Positions 1 through 7,507 of a stretch of DNA of 64,000 nucleotides are shown here, piece by piece. Numbering within the stretch: position 1 is the stretch's first letter; each line of letters begins with the position of its first letter. The notes beneath the pieces were generated by a model. That model was not told where the DNA came from. It saw nothing but the letters and a program-made list of their open reading frames with translations, and made no database searches. The stretch comes from Elusimicrobiota bacterium (GTDB taxonomy: Bacteria; Elusimicrobiota; Elusimicrobia; FEN-1173), in NCBI GenBank assembly GCA_016721625.1, contig JADKHR010000001.1, forward strand, positions 2,694,066 to 2,758,065, given 5' to 3'. A program made the translations under genes and the position numbers.

Positions 1-61
1 AACGGACGGTGGACTATGCGTTCGTCAGCCGCGGAGATTTAGATCCCAGATGAGTTTTGTC

Positions 62-676
62 TATCGGCTACGGTTTTTGACATGAAGCGCCAGCATGGGA
101 CACGGGCCAGCAAGAGGGATCCATCCAGATACCATCTAAAGAAAACCCTTGAAAAAAACCGGGGGGGGGGTATACTTATAGAGAAGGCGGGTGTTTCAGA
201 CGGAGGGGAAAATGCGTCCTGTGCGCGGTCAACCTTCGGGCTTCACCCTGATCGAGCTGATGCTCGTGGTGGCGATCATCGGTCTTTTGGCGTCTATCGC
301 CATTCCCAAGTTTGCGGGCCTCATCATCAAATCGAAAGAGGCGGGTGAAAGGACAGTTGGGCGGGTTGCGGAGCGCCATCAGTATTTATTATTCCGATAA
401 CGAGGATTTATCCAGACCCATTTACTGATTTAGCGGCGACTCTACTAAAAATACATTGACGCGATTGCTTCCATTCGAATTCCCACCGTTCCCTATCGAC
501 CCATCCCTATGCCAAACGTTCCAGGCCCGACAGGGACGATTCGGCGTGGGGCGCCGTTTTGACGAGTTGGTATTACGACTGGTCCACCAGAGAACTTTTT
601 GTCAACTGCACCCACCTCGACTCCACCGGCCGGGTGTGGTCCACGTATTAACGATTCCCTTTTCTGGGACCATGGT
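62..676. repeat. Left copy of a ~615-bp prepilin-region direct repeat
   Basis: This stretch matches 1770-2386 almost base for base, starting at the shared word TATCGGCTACGG and ending after the shared word TTCTGGGACCATGG. It carries the prepilin leader region and a damaged prepilin gene. The differences from the right copy are mainly small indels (a lost CG near 336, a lost GG near 403, a lost C near 493) and a few substitutions near 440-450. The two copies flank the transposase element at 684-1763. Confidence 0.9.
212..651 (+). pseudogene. Broken copy of the type IV prepilin gene
   Basis: The reading frame opens with the same start and N-terminal prepilin motif as the intact gene at 1917 (G|FTLIELMLVV, with the conserved glutamate five residues after the cleavage site). 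It then loses frame: two bases are missing after the KSKEA region near 336, two more near 403 and one near 493. The downstream sequence is still clearly homologous up to the equivalent TAA at 649-651. As written it encodes only an N-terminal helix with a garbled tail of about 60 residues. It could be true decay of a redundant copy or an assembly artefact of collapsing two near-identical sequences. Confidence 0.8.
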
Positions 677-683
677 GGAATTA

Positions 684-709
684 GGGGACATGATTGACTA
701 GTTGACTTC
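684..709 (+). repeat. Left terminal inverted repeat, 26 bp
   Basis: This is the exact reverse complement of 1738-1763. It includes a short internal direct repeat, TTGAC-TAG-TTGAC. The transposase C-terminal reading frame ends inside it. Confidence 0.9.
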
Positions 710-1709
710 CAGCCAGGAGGCCAAGCCTGACGCTGGAAATATGACGTCCCCTCGTTGTCTCGCGCGCGTCGCCGCACCGTCTCCCATCTTCGTCATGAGC
801 GCCATCTCCCGGTTCGTACGTCCGAGATACTCCACCCCGATATGGATGAACAGGGCCTTCGCTTTCGATACCCGCGCGGTCCTGTCCCTTTTGAAGAGAA
901 TGTCTTTAGATACCTGAGCCTCTTCAGCAATCCGCTCCGCCACCTGGCTCAGGGTGACCCTTTTTCCTAAGCCGGTCCTGTGCGGTCTCCTCCACCTCCA
1001 CGGCTTTCATGATTTCCTGAACAAAGTCCCCCGATCCCAATATCCTGGAATCATAGGCTTCTCGCTCCCCCGCACGCCCGGCTCTCAGCACGTTTCGAAC
1101 ACCGCCCATCGATCGGATCAGGCCTCCTCCGGTTAAATCCGTTCTTTTTCCCCGGCGGAATCCCTCCTCGACAAATTCTTCATACATTTTTTTAGCCTTG
1201 AAATGGTTGGACGAAAATCGCCCCCATACTTCGGCGATTTCCTGCCAGGGAATTCGCCTCTTTCCCATTAACGCACCGTGGCCGCAGTAAGGATAATTCG
1301 ACAGCTCCTGCGTGTCCTTGACAAGCTTCGCCCGCAACGGATTGAGGTGAATGTAGCGCACCAGTTCCAACAAGTAAGGTTCTTCTTCACAAATGATCGA
1401 TTTGTATCGATTCCCAAAGAGGTGGCCGGATCGCTTATGACGGACATTGTAGGCCGTCGCATACCCCGTCATTACTTTTCGCATGAAGGGCACAAGCCCA
1501 GTCTTGCCAGAGCGGACCAGGAGGTGGAAATGATTCGGCATCAGGGACCATGCAAGGATTTGACTTGGATATCTTTCGTTGGAGGTTTCCAGCCGGGCTT
1601 GAAAATCAGCGTAGTCCCCTGGACCCGAAAAGAGAACCCGCCGCTCGATGCCTCGCGCCATCACATGGTGCAACAGCCCGGGTATATCAACTCTCGCCTG
1701 GCGTGGCAT
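698..1709 (-). CDS. REP-associated/Y1 tyrosine transposase (frameshifted)
   Basis: HUH single-strand transposase of the TnpA_REP (Y1_Tnp) family. The N-terminal part (924-1709) opens with MPRQARVDIPGLLHHVMARG, carries the HUH motif in MPNHFHLLV, and has the conserved RYIHLNPLRAKL segment that in this family holds the nucleophilic tyrosine. The first frame ends at 924 with a foreign-looking tail. The +1 frame continues from about 960 to 698 with a plausible helical C-terminal domain (VTLSQVAERIAEEAQVSKDI). One extra base in the T5/C3 run at 958-965 explains the break. Repaired, the protein is about 336 residues, the usual size for members with a C-terminal domain. The start at 1709 lies just inside the right inverted repeat. 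Either a sequencing error or true inactivation is possible. Confidence 0.85.
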
Positions 1710-1737
1710 GCTCCAAATCTACCTCCTCTCCAACAAT

Positions 1738-1763
1738 AAGTCAACTAGTCAATCATGTCCCCT
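1738..1763 (-). repeat. Right terminal inverted repeat, 26 bp
   Basis: Exact reverse complement of 684-709. It lies immediately upstream of the transposase start, so it may overlap the transposase promoter. Confidence 0.9.
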
Positions 1764-1769
1764 ATCTCG

Positions 1770-2386
1770 TATCGGCTACGGTTTTTGACATGAAGCGCCA
1801 GCATAAAACACGGGCCAGCAAGAGGGATCCATCCAGATACCATCTAAAGAAAACCCTTGAAAAAAACCGGGCGGGAATACTTATAGAGAAGGCGGGGGTT
1901 TCAGACGAAGGGGAAAATGCGTCCTGTGCGCGGTCAACCTTCGGGCTTCACCCTGATCGAGCTGATGCTCGTGGTGGCGATCATCGGTCTTTTGGCGTCT
2001 ATCGCCATTCCCAAGTTTGCGGGCCTCATCATCAAATCGAAAGAGGCGGCGGTGAAAGGACAGTTGGGCGGGTTGCGGAGCGCCATCAGTATTTATTATT
2101 CCGATAACGAGGGGATTTATCCAGACCCATTTACTGATTTAGCGGCGACTCTTGTACCAAAATACATTGACGCGATTGCTTCCATTCGAATTCCCACCGT
2201 TCCCCTATCGACCCATCCCTATGCCAAACGTTCCAGGCCCGACAGGGACGATTCGGCGTGGGGCGCCGTTTTGACGAGTTGGTATTACGACTGGTCCACC
2301 AGAGAACTTTTTGTCAACTGCACCCACCTCGACTCCACCGGCCGGGTGTGGTCCACGTATTAACGATTCCCTTTTCTGGGACCATG
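1770..2386. repeat. Right copy of the ~615-bp prepilin-region direct repeat
   Basis: Homologous to 62-676 over its full length and carries the intact prepilin gene. It begins six bases after the right inverted repeat of the transposase element, so the element lies between the two copies with almost no extra sequence. Confidence 0.9.
1917..2363 (+). CDS. Type IV prepilin / pseudopilin-like protein
   Basis: A 148-residue protein with a short positively charged leader (MRPVRGQPSG) followed by the prepilin N-methylation motif FTLIELMLVVAIIGLLASIA; processing by prepilin peptidase would occur between G10 and F11, and E15 is the conserved +5 glutamate. The hydrophobic helix is followed by KFAGLIIKSKEA and LRSAISIYYSDNEGIYPDP, a pattern typical of short major-pilin-like proteins of Elusimicrobiota and related to PilA/GspG. 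The C-terminal half ends with WYYDWSTRELFVNC..STGRVWSTY. It would be assembled into a pilus or a type II secretion pseudopilus at the inner membrane. AAGGGG lies just before the start. No assembly genes are in the window. Family assignment is firm; pilus versus pseudopilus is open. Confidence 0.9.
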   Translation: MRPVRGQPSGFTLIELMLVVAIIGLLASIAIPKFAGLIIKSKEAAVKGQLGGLRSAISIYYSDNEGIYPDPFTDLAATLVPKYIDAIASIRIPTVPLSTHPYAKRSRPDRDDSAWGAVLTSWYYDWSTRELFVNCTHLDSTGRVWSTY

Positions 2387-2446
2387 GGTGCTGTGGTCCC
2401 CCCTAAACGCATGAACGGGTCCTAATGGGAAAAGGGGAGAAGCGGC

Positions 2447-3172
2447 TTACTGTAGGCGGAAACGGACGAGGACGGGGAGTTCTTTTTCTTTGAAGCCGTC
2501 GGGGAGGGGGGGGAAGGGGGCGGCGGCGGAGACGGCGTGTTTGGCGGTCATGTCGAAGAGGGAATCCCCCGAGGACATTTTGATCTTGATGGCCTTTACG
2601 GTTCCATCTTTTAAGAGAGTGAACCCCACTTTGCACTCCCGGGTGCCGGCGTCGGTGCGATCCCAAGCTTCCCAAAGACGTTTGTAGACCAACTCGCCAT
2701 ACCACTTAAAGGGGAACTGTTTCGCCCCTCCTCCGCCCCCGCCGGGGCCGAACCCACCGATCTCAAGGGACGTCCCCACGCCGCCCACGGGGCCTGTTTT
2801 GGCGCCTTGGAAATCGCCGTGGCCCAGGGGGGAATTTCCGCGACCGTCTTTCTTGCCGCCCTTCTTGGGGAGGTTTTTGGGGGCTTCCGGGACCTTTTTT
2901 TCTTCTGGTTTTTCGGGTATGGCCACACGGTTTGGGTCTTCCGCCACAGGCGGGGGCTCCGCCAGGGGAGGTTCGGTGACGGCGGGTCGGCCCACGGGGG
3001 AGGCCGTCGGGGACGGCGCGGGCTCCAGCCTCCCGGTTCCGAACCCCGATTGTCCCCCGAGGAATTGGAACCCATAGTAGACCTGGGGTTTTTCCGTCCA
3101 GAACAGGGCCAGGGAAATCACTCCCAGGAGCACGCCGTGGAGGGTGGATGAATAAATGAGGTATCGGTTCAT
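2447..3172 (-). CDS. tonB: TonB-family energy transducer
   Basis: A 241-residue protein with the TonB plan: an N-terminal signal anchor (residues 3-25, YLIYSSTLHGVLLGVISLAL), a proline/alanine-rich periplasmic spacer (about 45-100) with PAPSPTASPVG and EPPLAEPPP, a glycine-rich stretch, and a C-terminal TonB/TolA-like domain from about 155 (WYGELVYKRLWEAW, then KVGFTLLKDGTVKAIKIKMS, ending PVLVRFRLQ). It would couple the ExbB/ExbD proton channel encoded upstream to outer-membrane receptors; a TolA-like role in envelope integrity is the alternative. It is the last gene of the cstA-exbB-exbD-tonB series but is separated from exbD by about 350 bases that contain paired hairpins, so it may have its own promoter. 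Confidence 0.8.
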   Translation of the reverse strand: MNRYLIYSSTLHGVLLGVISLALFWTEKPQVYYGFQFLGGQSGFGTGRLEPAPSPTASPVGRPAVTEPPLAEPPPVAEDPNRVAIPEKPEEKKVPEAPKNLPKKGGKKDGRGNSPLGHGDFQGAKTGPVGGVGTSLEIGGFGPGGGGGGAKQFPFKWYGELVYKRLWEAWDRTDAGTRECKVGFTLLKDGTVKAIKIKMSSGDSLFDMTAKHAVSAAAPFPPLPDGFKEKELPVLVRFRLQ

Positions 3173-3302
3173 GGGGATTTGGAGCCGGAACTGTTTAGTC
3201 TTTTGGAATTCAATAAACGGTCGAAACTTGTCAAGTTACGACTTGTCAAGTCATGACTATCAAATCCAGAAAATCCGATAAAGCGGGAATTTAGGGATTC
3301 CT

Positions 3303-3398
3303 TCCCCCCTGGAGGGGGAAGGGTGGATGGGGGGCGGCCTCCGTCTTCGTTGGTAAAGTCCCCCCCCACCCCAACCCTCCCCCTCGGTGGGGGGAGGG
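3303..3398. repeat. Pair of G/C-rich hairpins in inverted orientation (REP/BIME-like)
   Basis: The 350-base gap between exbD and tonB holds two hairpins: 3303-3319 (TCCCCCCTGGAGGGGGA) and 3375-3398 (CCCTCCCCC, loop, GGGGGGAGGG). The arms are also complementary to one another (GGAAGGGTGGATGGGGGG against CCCCCCCACCCCAACCCTCC), giving a large cruciform-like structure. A single related hairpin occurs at 48219-48241. It may be an intergenic repeat or may stabilise mRNA ends between exbD and tonB. No gene is visible in the rest of 3173-3525. Confidence 0.6.
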
Positions 3399-3525
3399 AG
3401 CCACAGCCGTGCCTGTTTTTCATCAATTTGGTGAAACCCGCCTCTGACGGAAAAAAGTTCTTATCGGAGTATTTGAGTTTCAAAGTTAGATCCTACCCCG
3501 GGCTTTATCATCTTATGGGAAAAGC

Positions 3526-3987
3526 TCAGGGGACCGGCGAGGGCTCCGGCGTTTTGGGCGCCGGTGGAGGTTCTTCCGCGCTGGTGAGGACGGCCACGCC
3601 GACCTTGGCGGCTTTCGACTTTTGGGCGGCGTCCAGGGCCAGGATCACGTTTTTAAAGGAGACGTCCCGGTCGGCTTCAATCAAGACGGCGCGGCGGGCG
3701 TTGGTCTTCAGGGCCTGGGCCAGGAGGTCGGCGAGGTCGTTACGCAGAACGCGCCGGTCGCCCACGTAATAATCGCCGTCCTGGGTGATTTTGACCCGGA
3801 GAGGGGTGTCGTCGTCTCCCGGTTGACCGGCGGCGCGGGGGAGGTTCACCGGGATTTGGGACTGGGCGATGAAGGGGGACAGGATCATGAAGATGATCAG
3901 GAGCACCAACACCACGTCGATGAAGGGCACCATGTTGATCTCGGTGATGAGGCGTTTCTTTTTGTGGGAGCCCAGGTGAACTTTCAT
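3526..3987 (-). CDS. exbD: ExbD/TolR-family biopolymer transport protein
   Basis: A 153-residue protein with the ExbD/TolR layout: a short cytoplasmic N-terminus (KKRLITEINMVPFIDVV), one membrane helix (about 20-42, VVLVLLIIFMILSPFI) with the conserved membrane aspartate in FIDVV, and a periplasmic domain with the typical VKITQDGDYYVGDR and ALKTNARRAVLIEADRDVSF strand-helix pattern. With ExbB it forms the proton-driven motor that energises TonB. It starts three bases after the exbB stop. A short proline-rich tail (EEPPPAPKTPEPSPVP) is unusual but harmless. A TolR role rather than ExbD cannot be excluded. Confidence 0.88.
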   Translation of the reverse strand: MKVHLGSHKKKRLITEINMVPFIDVVLVLLIIFMILSPFIAQSQIPVNLPRAAGQPGDDDTPLRVKITQDGDYYVGDRRVLRNDLADLLAQALKTNARRAVLIEADRDVSFKNVILALDAAQKSKAAKVGVAVLTSAEEPPPAPKTPEPSPVP

Positions 3988-3990
3988 CGG

Positions 3991-4443
3991 TCAGTCCAGG
4001 CCCGCGGTCTCCATGAGTTTCTCGTTATGAAAGGTGAAATAATTGAAGATCATGCTGGCCGGGATGGCCACGGCCAGACCGGCGGCGGTGGACACCAGCG
4101 CTTCGGAAATGCCGCCCGCCACTAGCGACATGCCGCCCCCTCCGCCGGAGGCCTGGCTGATGGTGTGGAAGGCCCGGATGATGCCGATCACGGTTCCCAG
4201 GAGCCCCACGAAGGGAGCCGCGTTCGCCAGGGTTCCCAGCAGAGCCAACCGTCGCTCCGCCCGGTCGAAAAGGGATTTTAATCCGGCGCCGTCCCCCCCC
4301 TTGTTCAGGACCGATCGGATCCCCCGGTGCAGGGACCAACATTCCAAAAAGATCGATACCGTAAGAATGGAAAAGAGAAACAGGATGGAAAGCACCGGCC
4401 ATCCCAGGATGAGCGTGTGTTTGAGGTCGAAGGTTGAGATCAT
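3991..4443 (-). CDS. exbB: ExbB/TolQ/MotA-family proton channel, compact
   Basis: A 150-residue protein with the MotA/TolQ/ExbB fold: helix 1 at about 10-33, and the conserved pair of C-terminal helices, LGTLANAAPFVGLLGTVIGI and GISEALVSTAAGLAVAIPA, which line the proton path. The usual cytoplasmic loops are shortened: family members are commonly over 200 residues, so this is a compact version, yet all three helices and the TP/TA channel motifs are present. Its ATG overlaps the cstA stop (ATGA at 4440-4443), and exbD follows directly, which indicates one transcript and translational coupling with the carbon-starvation permease. Confidence 0.85.
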   Translation of the reverse strand: MISTFDLKHTLILGWPVLSILFLFSILTVSIFLECWSLHRGIRSVLNKGGDGAGLKSLFDRAERRLALLGTLANAAPFVGLLGTVIGIIRAFHTISQASGGGGGMSLVAGGISEALVSTAAGLAVAIPASMIFNYFTFHNEKLMETAGLD

Positions 4444-6137
4444 GCGAGCACCTTTTCTTTTTCAGGTTCCGGCGCCGGCCGGGTTGACGGTCGACGGACG
4501 GTACGGATGGAATCGGCAATCAACAAAAGGGCGAGGCCGCTTAAAACGACGGCCACCACCGGGATGGTTTCCCAGTGGGGCTGGGAGACGAGCGAGGACG
4601 CCCAGGGGGCGATGGTTCGAGCCAAGGCCCAGAGGGTCATGGCCATCATGAACGCCATGGGCCCCGCGGTCACGAGCCAAAGTTTTCCGCCCCGTTCCCT
4701 CAGCCAAACGGTCAATCCCAGGAGCGTCAGCCCGGCCAGAAGTTGGTTGGACGTTCCGAAAATGGTCCAAAACATTTTCCACGCGGGCACCGGGTTCCCC
4801 GCCGGATCCACCAGGCGAAGCGTGACGAAATAGGCCGGGAGCGCCAGCGTGAGTAAAGTCGCGGCCATGCCTCCCCGAAAACTTTTCCAGCCGGTCAATT
4901 CCTGGAGCATATAACGTCCCAGCCGGGTGGAGACGTCCAGGGTATCATAAATGAACGTGGCGAAGGCCAGCAGGGCAAAACGCCGGGCCAGGTCCGGGTT
5001 GATGCCGAACTGTTCCACGAACCGGGACAGCCCCGCGGCGTAGATCCGGTCGGGGCCGAGCCCCAGGCTGGCGTCCCCCGCCGGAAGGATCATGAGCGTG
5101 GCCAGGGCCACCACCGCCACCAGCGCCTCCAGGAGCATTCCCCCATAACCCACCAGTCGGCAGTCCGTCTCCAGGTCCACCTGCTTGGAGGTGGTGCCCG
5201 AGCCCACCAGCCCATGAAACCCCGAACAGGCTCCGCAGGCCACGGTCACGAACAGCATGGGGAAGAGCGGCATTCCGTTGGCGCCCGTCCAGCCCAGGAG
5301 GGCCGGGTAGCGGATCTTGTCCCCGCCCAAGAAAAGGCCCACGAGCCCGGCCAACAGAGTTCCGTAAAGGAAATACCCGCCCAGATATCCCCGTGGTTGA
5401 ACCAAAAGCCAAAGCGGAATGAGGGAAGCCACGAAGCAATAGGCCAGGATGGAGAAATTCCAAGCCACCTGGGGACGAAGCCACCCGGCGTCGGGAAACC
5501 GAAGCGGCATGGACGGGCCCCAGGCGATGGCCAGGCCCACCAAGGGAAGGGCGACCAGGGTGGCGGCCCAGAGGGGCACGCGGGCCTTGGTCAAAGCCAA
5601 CCCCAAGGCCAGGCCGATCAAAAGATAGAGGGTGGAGGAAGCGGCGACTCCTCCGCCGAAGGCGGGCTCCACGAAGCTCGCGCTGGTGATGTCGGTGAAG
5701 GCCGTGATGACGTAGACCAGGGAAAGCCAGACGAAGGCCGCGAAGAATTTGTAGGCCCGCCCGCCCACGTGTTCGCGCAGGATCTCGGCCACCGAGGTGG
5801 CTTTGTGGCGAATGGACCCCACCAGGCTGGAATAATCATGCACCGCGCCCATGAAGATCGATCCGAAAACGATCCAGAGGAGCGCCGGAAGCCAGCCGAA
5901 CCACATCCCGGCCAGAATAGGGCCCACGATGGGTCCCGCCGCGGAAATGGCGGAGAAGTGTTGGGCCAGGAGAAGAGGTCCCTTGGCCGGGACGAAATCC
6001 ACGCCGTCTTGATAGGTGTGGGCGGGGGTGACGCGGCGCCGATCCAACGCGAAGGCTCGGGAGAGGAACCGGCCGTAGACCCTGTAGGCGATCAGGAAGA
6101 GCGCGCAAGAGAGAGCGGCCACGGGGGCGAGGGTCAT
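4440..6137 (-). CDS. cstA: Carbon starvation protein CstA family permease
   Basis: A 565-residue polytopic inner-membrane protein. The N-terminal CstA signature is complete: YRVYGRFL, DGVDFVPAKGPLLLAQHFSA, IVGPILAGMWFGWLPALLWI, and HDYSSL. The C-terminal part carries FATFIYDTLDVSTRLGRYML and FGTSNQLLAGL, both family hallmarks. Known members (CstA, BtsT) import pyruvate and possibly peptides during carbon limitation. It is shorter than the roughly 700-residue E. coli CstA but matches the short CstA type. It heads a minus-strand operon with exbB-exbD and possibly tonB. The start at 6137 is preceded by TAGGA. Confidence 0.92.
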   Translation of the reverse strand: MTLAPVAALSCALFLIAYRVYGRFLSRAFALDRRRVTPAHTYQDGVDFVPAKGPLLLAQHFSAISAAGPIVGPILAGMWFGWLPALLWIVFGSIFMGAVHDYSSLVGSIRHKATSVAEILREHVGGRAYKFFAAFVWLSLVYVITAFTDITSASFVEPAFGGGVAASSTLYLLIGLALGLALTKARVPLWAATLVALPLVGLAIAWGPSMPLRFPDAGWLRPQVAWNFSILAYCFVASLIPLWLLVQPRGYLGGYFLYGTLLAGLVGLFLGGDKIRYPALLGWTGANGMPLFPMLFVTVACGACSGFHGLVGSGTTSKQVDLETDCRLVGYGGMLLEALVAVVALATLMILPAGDASLGLGPDRIYAAGLSRFVEQFGINPDLARRFALLAFATFIYDTLDVSTRLGRYMLQELTGWKSFRGGMAATLLTLALPAYFVTLRLVDPAGNPVPAWKMFWTIFGTSNQLLAGLTLLGLTVWLRERGGKLWLVTAGPMAFMMAMTLWALARTIAPWASSLVSQPHWETIPVVAVVLSGLALLLIADSIRTVRRPSTRPAPEPEKEKVLA

Positions 6138-6230
6138 GGGTTCATTCCTAGGAGGTGAGGTTCATTCGTCGATGGCGTTAAGAATGGTATTATAGAATTT
6201 CAGGGGTGGAGAGTGCAGGGGAGGATGGCC

Positions 6231-7128
6231 ATGCGTGTTCTCGTTTCCGGTTCCACGGGTTTGATCGGCGGGGCTTTGGTGAAGGCCCTGGAAAGGAAAA
6301 AAATACGACGTGGTTCGACTCAGCCGAACGGACGCCGTTTCCGCCCCGCGGCTCCTGTGGGATCCCCAAAGGGGCCGGGTGGAAACGCGGCTTCTGGAAG
6401 GGTTTGACGCCGTGGTCCATCTGGCGGGCGAAAGCATCGCCGCTGGGCGGTGGACCCCCGCGTTGAAAGAAAAGATTCGCGACAGTCGGGTGCGGGGGAC
6501 CACGTTCCTCGCCAACACCTTGGCCGGCCTTTCCCGCCCGCCCAAGGTGTTGGTTTGCGCGTCGGCCGTCGGCTTTTACGGAAACCGGGGAGAGGAACGG
6601 TTGACGGAGGAGAGCCCGGCGGGGGAAGGTTTCCTTCCCGAGGTGTGCCGCGCCTGGGAAGCCTCTTGCGCCCCGGCGATGGAGAAAGGCATTCGGGTCG
6701 TGAACCTGCGTTTCGGCGTGGTTCTCAGTTCCGGGGGCGGAGCTTTGAAAAAGATGATCCTTCCGTTCCGCTGGGGGCTGGGGGGAATCATCGGAAACGG
6801 CCGCCAATGGTGGAGCTGGATCGGTTTGGAGGATGTGGTGGGCGCCATTCGGCACGTGATGGGCACCGAGGGTTTGTCGGGCCCCGTCAACGTCACCGCG
6901 CCGACGCCCGTGACCAACGAAGGCTTTACGAAAGAGTTGGGCCGCGCCCTGCACCGGCCCACGCTCCTTCCCATGCCCGCCTTTGCCGCCAAATGGGCCC
7001 TCGGCGAAATGGCCCAGGCCCTCTTGCTCGCCAGCGCCCGCGTCGCCTCGAAAAAACTCATCGACAGCGGCTACCCGTTCCGCCACCCCGACTTGGCAGG
7101 GGCGCTTCCCTCACTGTTGCGGAGGTAG
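6231..7128 (+). CDS. TIGR01777-family NAD(P)-dependent epimerase (frameshifted)
   Basis: Extended SDR of the YfcH/TIGR01777 type. The first frame gives MRVLVSGSTGLIGGALVKAL, the Rossmann glycine motif, and the second frame (through 7128) gives VVRLSRTDA, FDAVVHLAGESIAAGRWTP, VCASAVGFYGNRG and the C-terminal PVNVTAPTPVTNEGFTKELG. One extra A in the A7 run at 6297-6303 separates them; with six As the joint reads KKYDVVRLSR. Repaired length is about 298 residues, normal for the family. Substrate unknown. AGGGGAGG lies six bases before the ATG at 6231. It is transcribed away from cstA. Confidence 0.85.
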
Positions 7129-7163
7129 CTCCGTTTGCGCCAGGTTAGCGCTTCCAATCGAAT

Positions 7164-7281
7164 TTTGTAGTTGCCCCATTTATGGGGCGTCATTTTCTCA
7201 AGACAGGTTATCCCGACGGTAAACCGCCCGATAAATCGGGCAACTACAAAGGGCATGCTTCGTCGGGTGAACCAGGCGGTT
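7164..7281. repeat. Inverted pair of REP-like hairpin elements
   Basis: Two copies of one element face each other. The left arm (7164-7188, TTTGTAGTTGCCCCATTTAT...) is the reverse complement of the right arm (7226-7250) at 23 of 25 positions, and the two differences are compensatory within each arm's own hairpin (GCCCCAT..ATGGGGC versus GCCCGAT..ATCGGGC). The right copy continues to about 7281 with sequence shared with a third copy at 54001-54081. This fills the gap between the TIGR01777 gene and the small membrane protein; no gene is visible there. Confidence 0.8.
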
Positions 7282-7498
7282 AAAGAGATACGTCTTTTTT
7301 ATGCACGCCGCCCGTGTTTTCCAGTCGGAGCTTGAGCTCTTTGTTTTCCTTTTGCAATTCCATGAGTTTCAAGTGAACCTTGTTCAACAGATAGTTCCCT
7401 AGAAAAAGGGAGAGGAGCGCCAAGGCCCAACCGGACCAGGCCGCGATTTTTCCCATCCGGGCCAAGTGGGCCTTCGTTTTTTCGGTTTCTTCATCCAC
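7280..7498 (-). CDS. Small single-pass membrane protein with coiled coil
   Basis: A 72-residue protein with a charged N-terminus (MDEETEKTKAHLARMGK), one predicted membrane helix at about 18-37 (AAWSGWALALLSLFLGNYLL) and a short charged helix with heptad character (LKLMELQKENKELKLRLEN). It begins nine bases after the ychF stop, on the same strand, so it is probably the last gene of that operon. I do not recognise a family. The plan resembles small membrane-anchored coiled-coil proteins such as FtsB/FtsL, but no specific motif supports that. Confidence 0.55.
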   Translation of the reverse strand: MDEETEKTKAHLARMGKIAAWSGWALALLSLFLGNYLLNKVHLKLMELQKENKELKLRLENTGGVHKKDVSL

Positions 7499-7507
7499 GG
7501 CAGACCC

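Larger units (their letters stand above)
684..1763 (-). mobile_element. IS-like element with HUH (Y1) transposase and 26-bp inverted ends
   Basis: The element is bounded by two perfect 26-bp inverted repeats (684-709 and 1738-1763, starting AGGGGACATGATTGAC at the left) and contains one gene, a Y1/REP-associated tyrosine transposase on the minus strand. No target-site duplication is visible directly outside the ends, as expected for HUH enzymes, which transpose through single-stranded DNA. It sits exactly between two copies of a prepilin region, so insertion or recombination around it probably caused that duplication. Confidence 0.8.
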
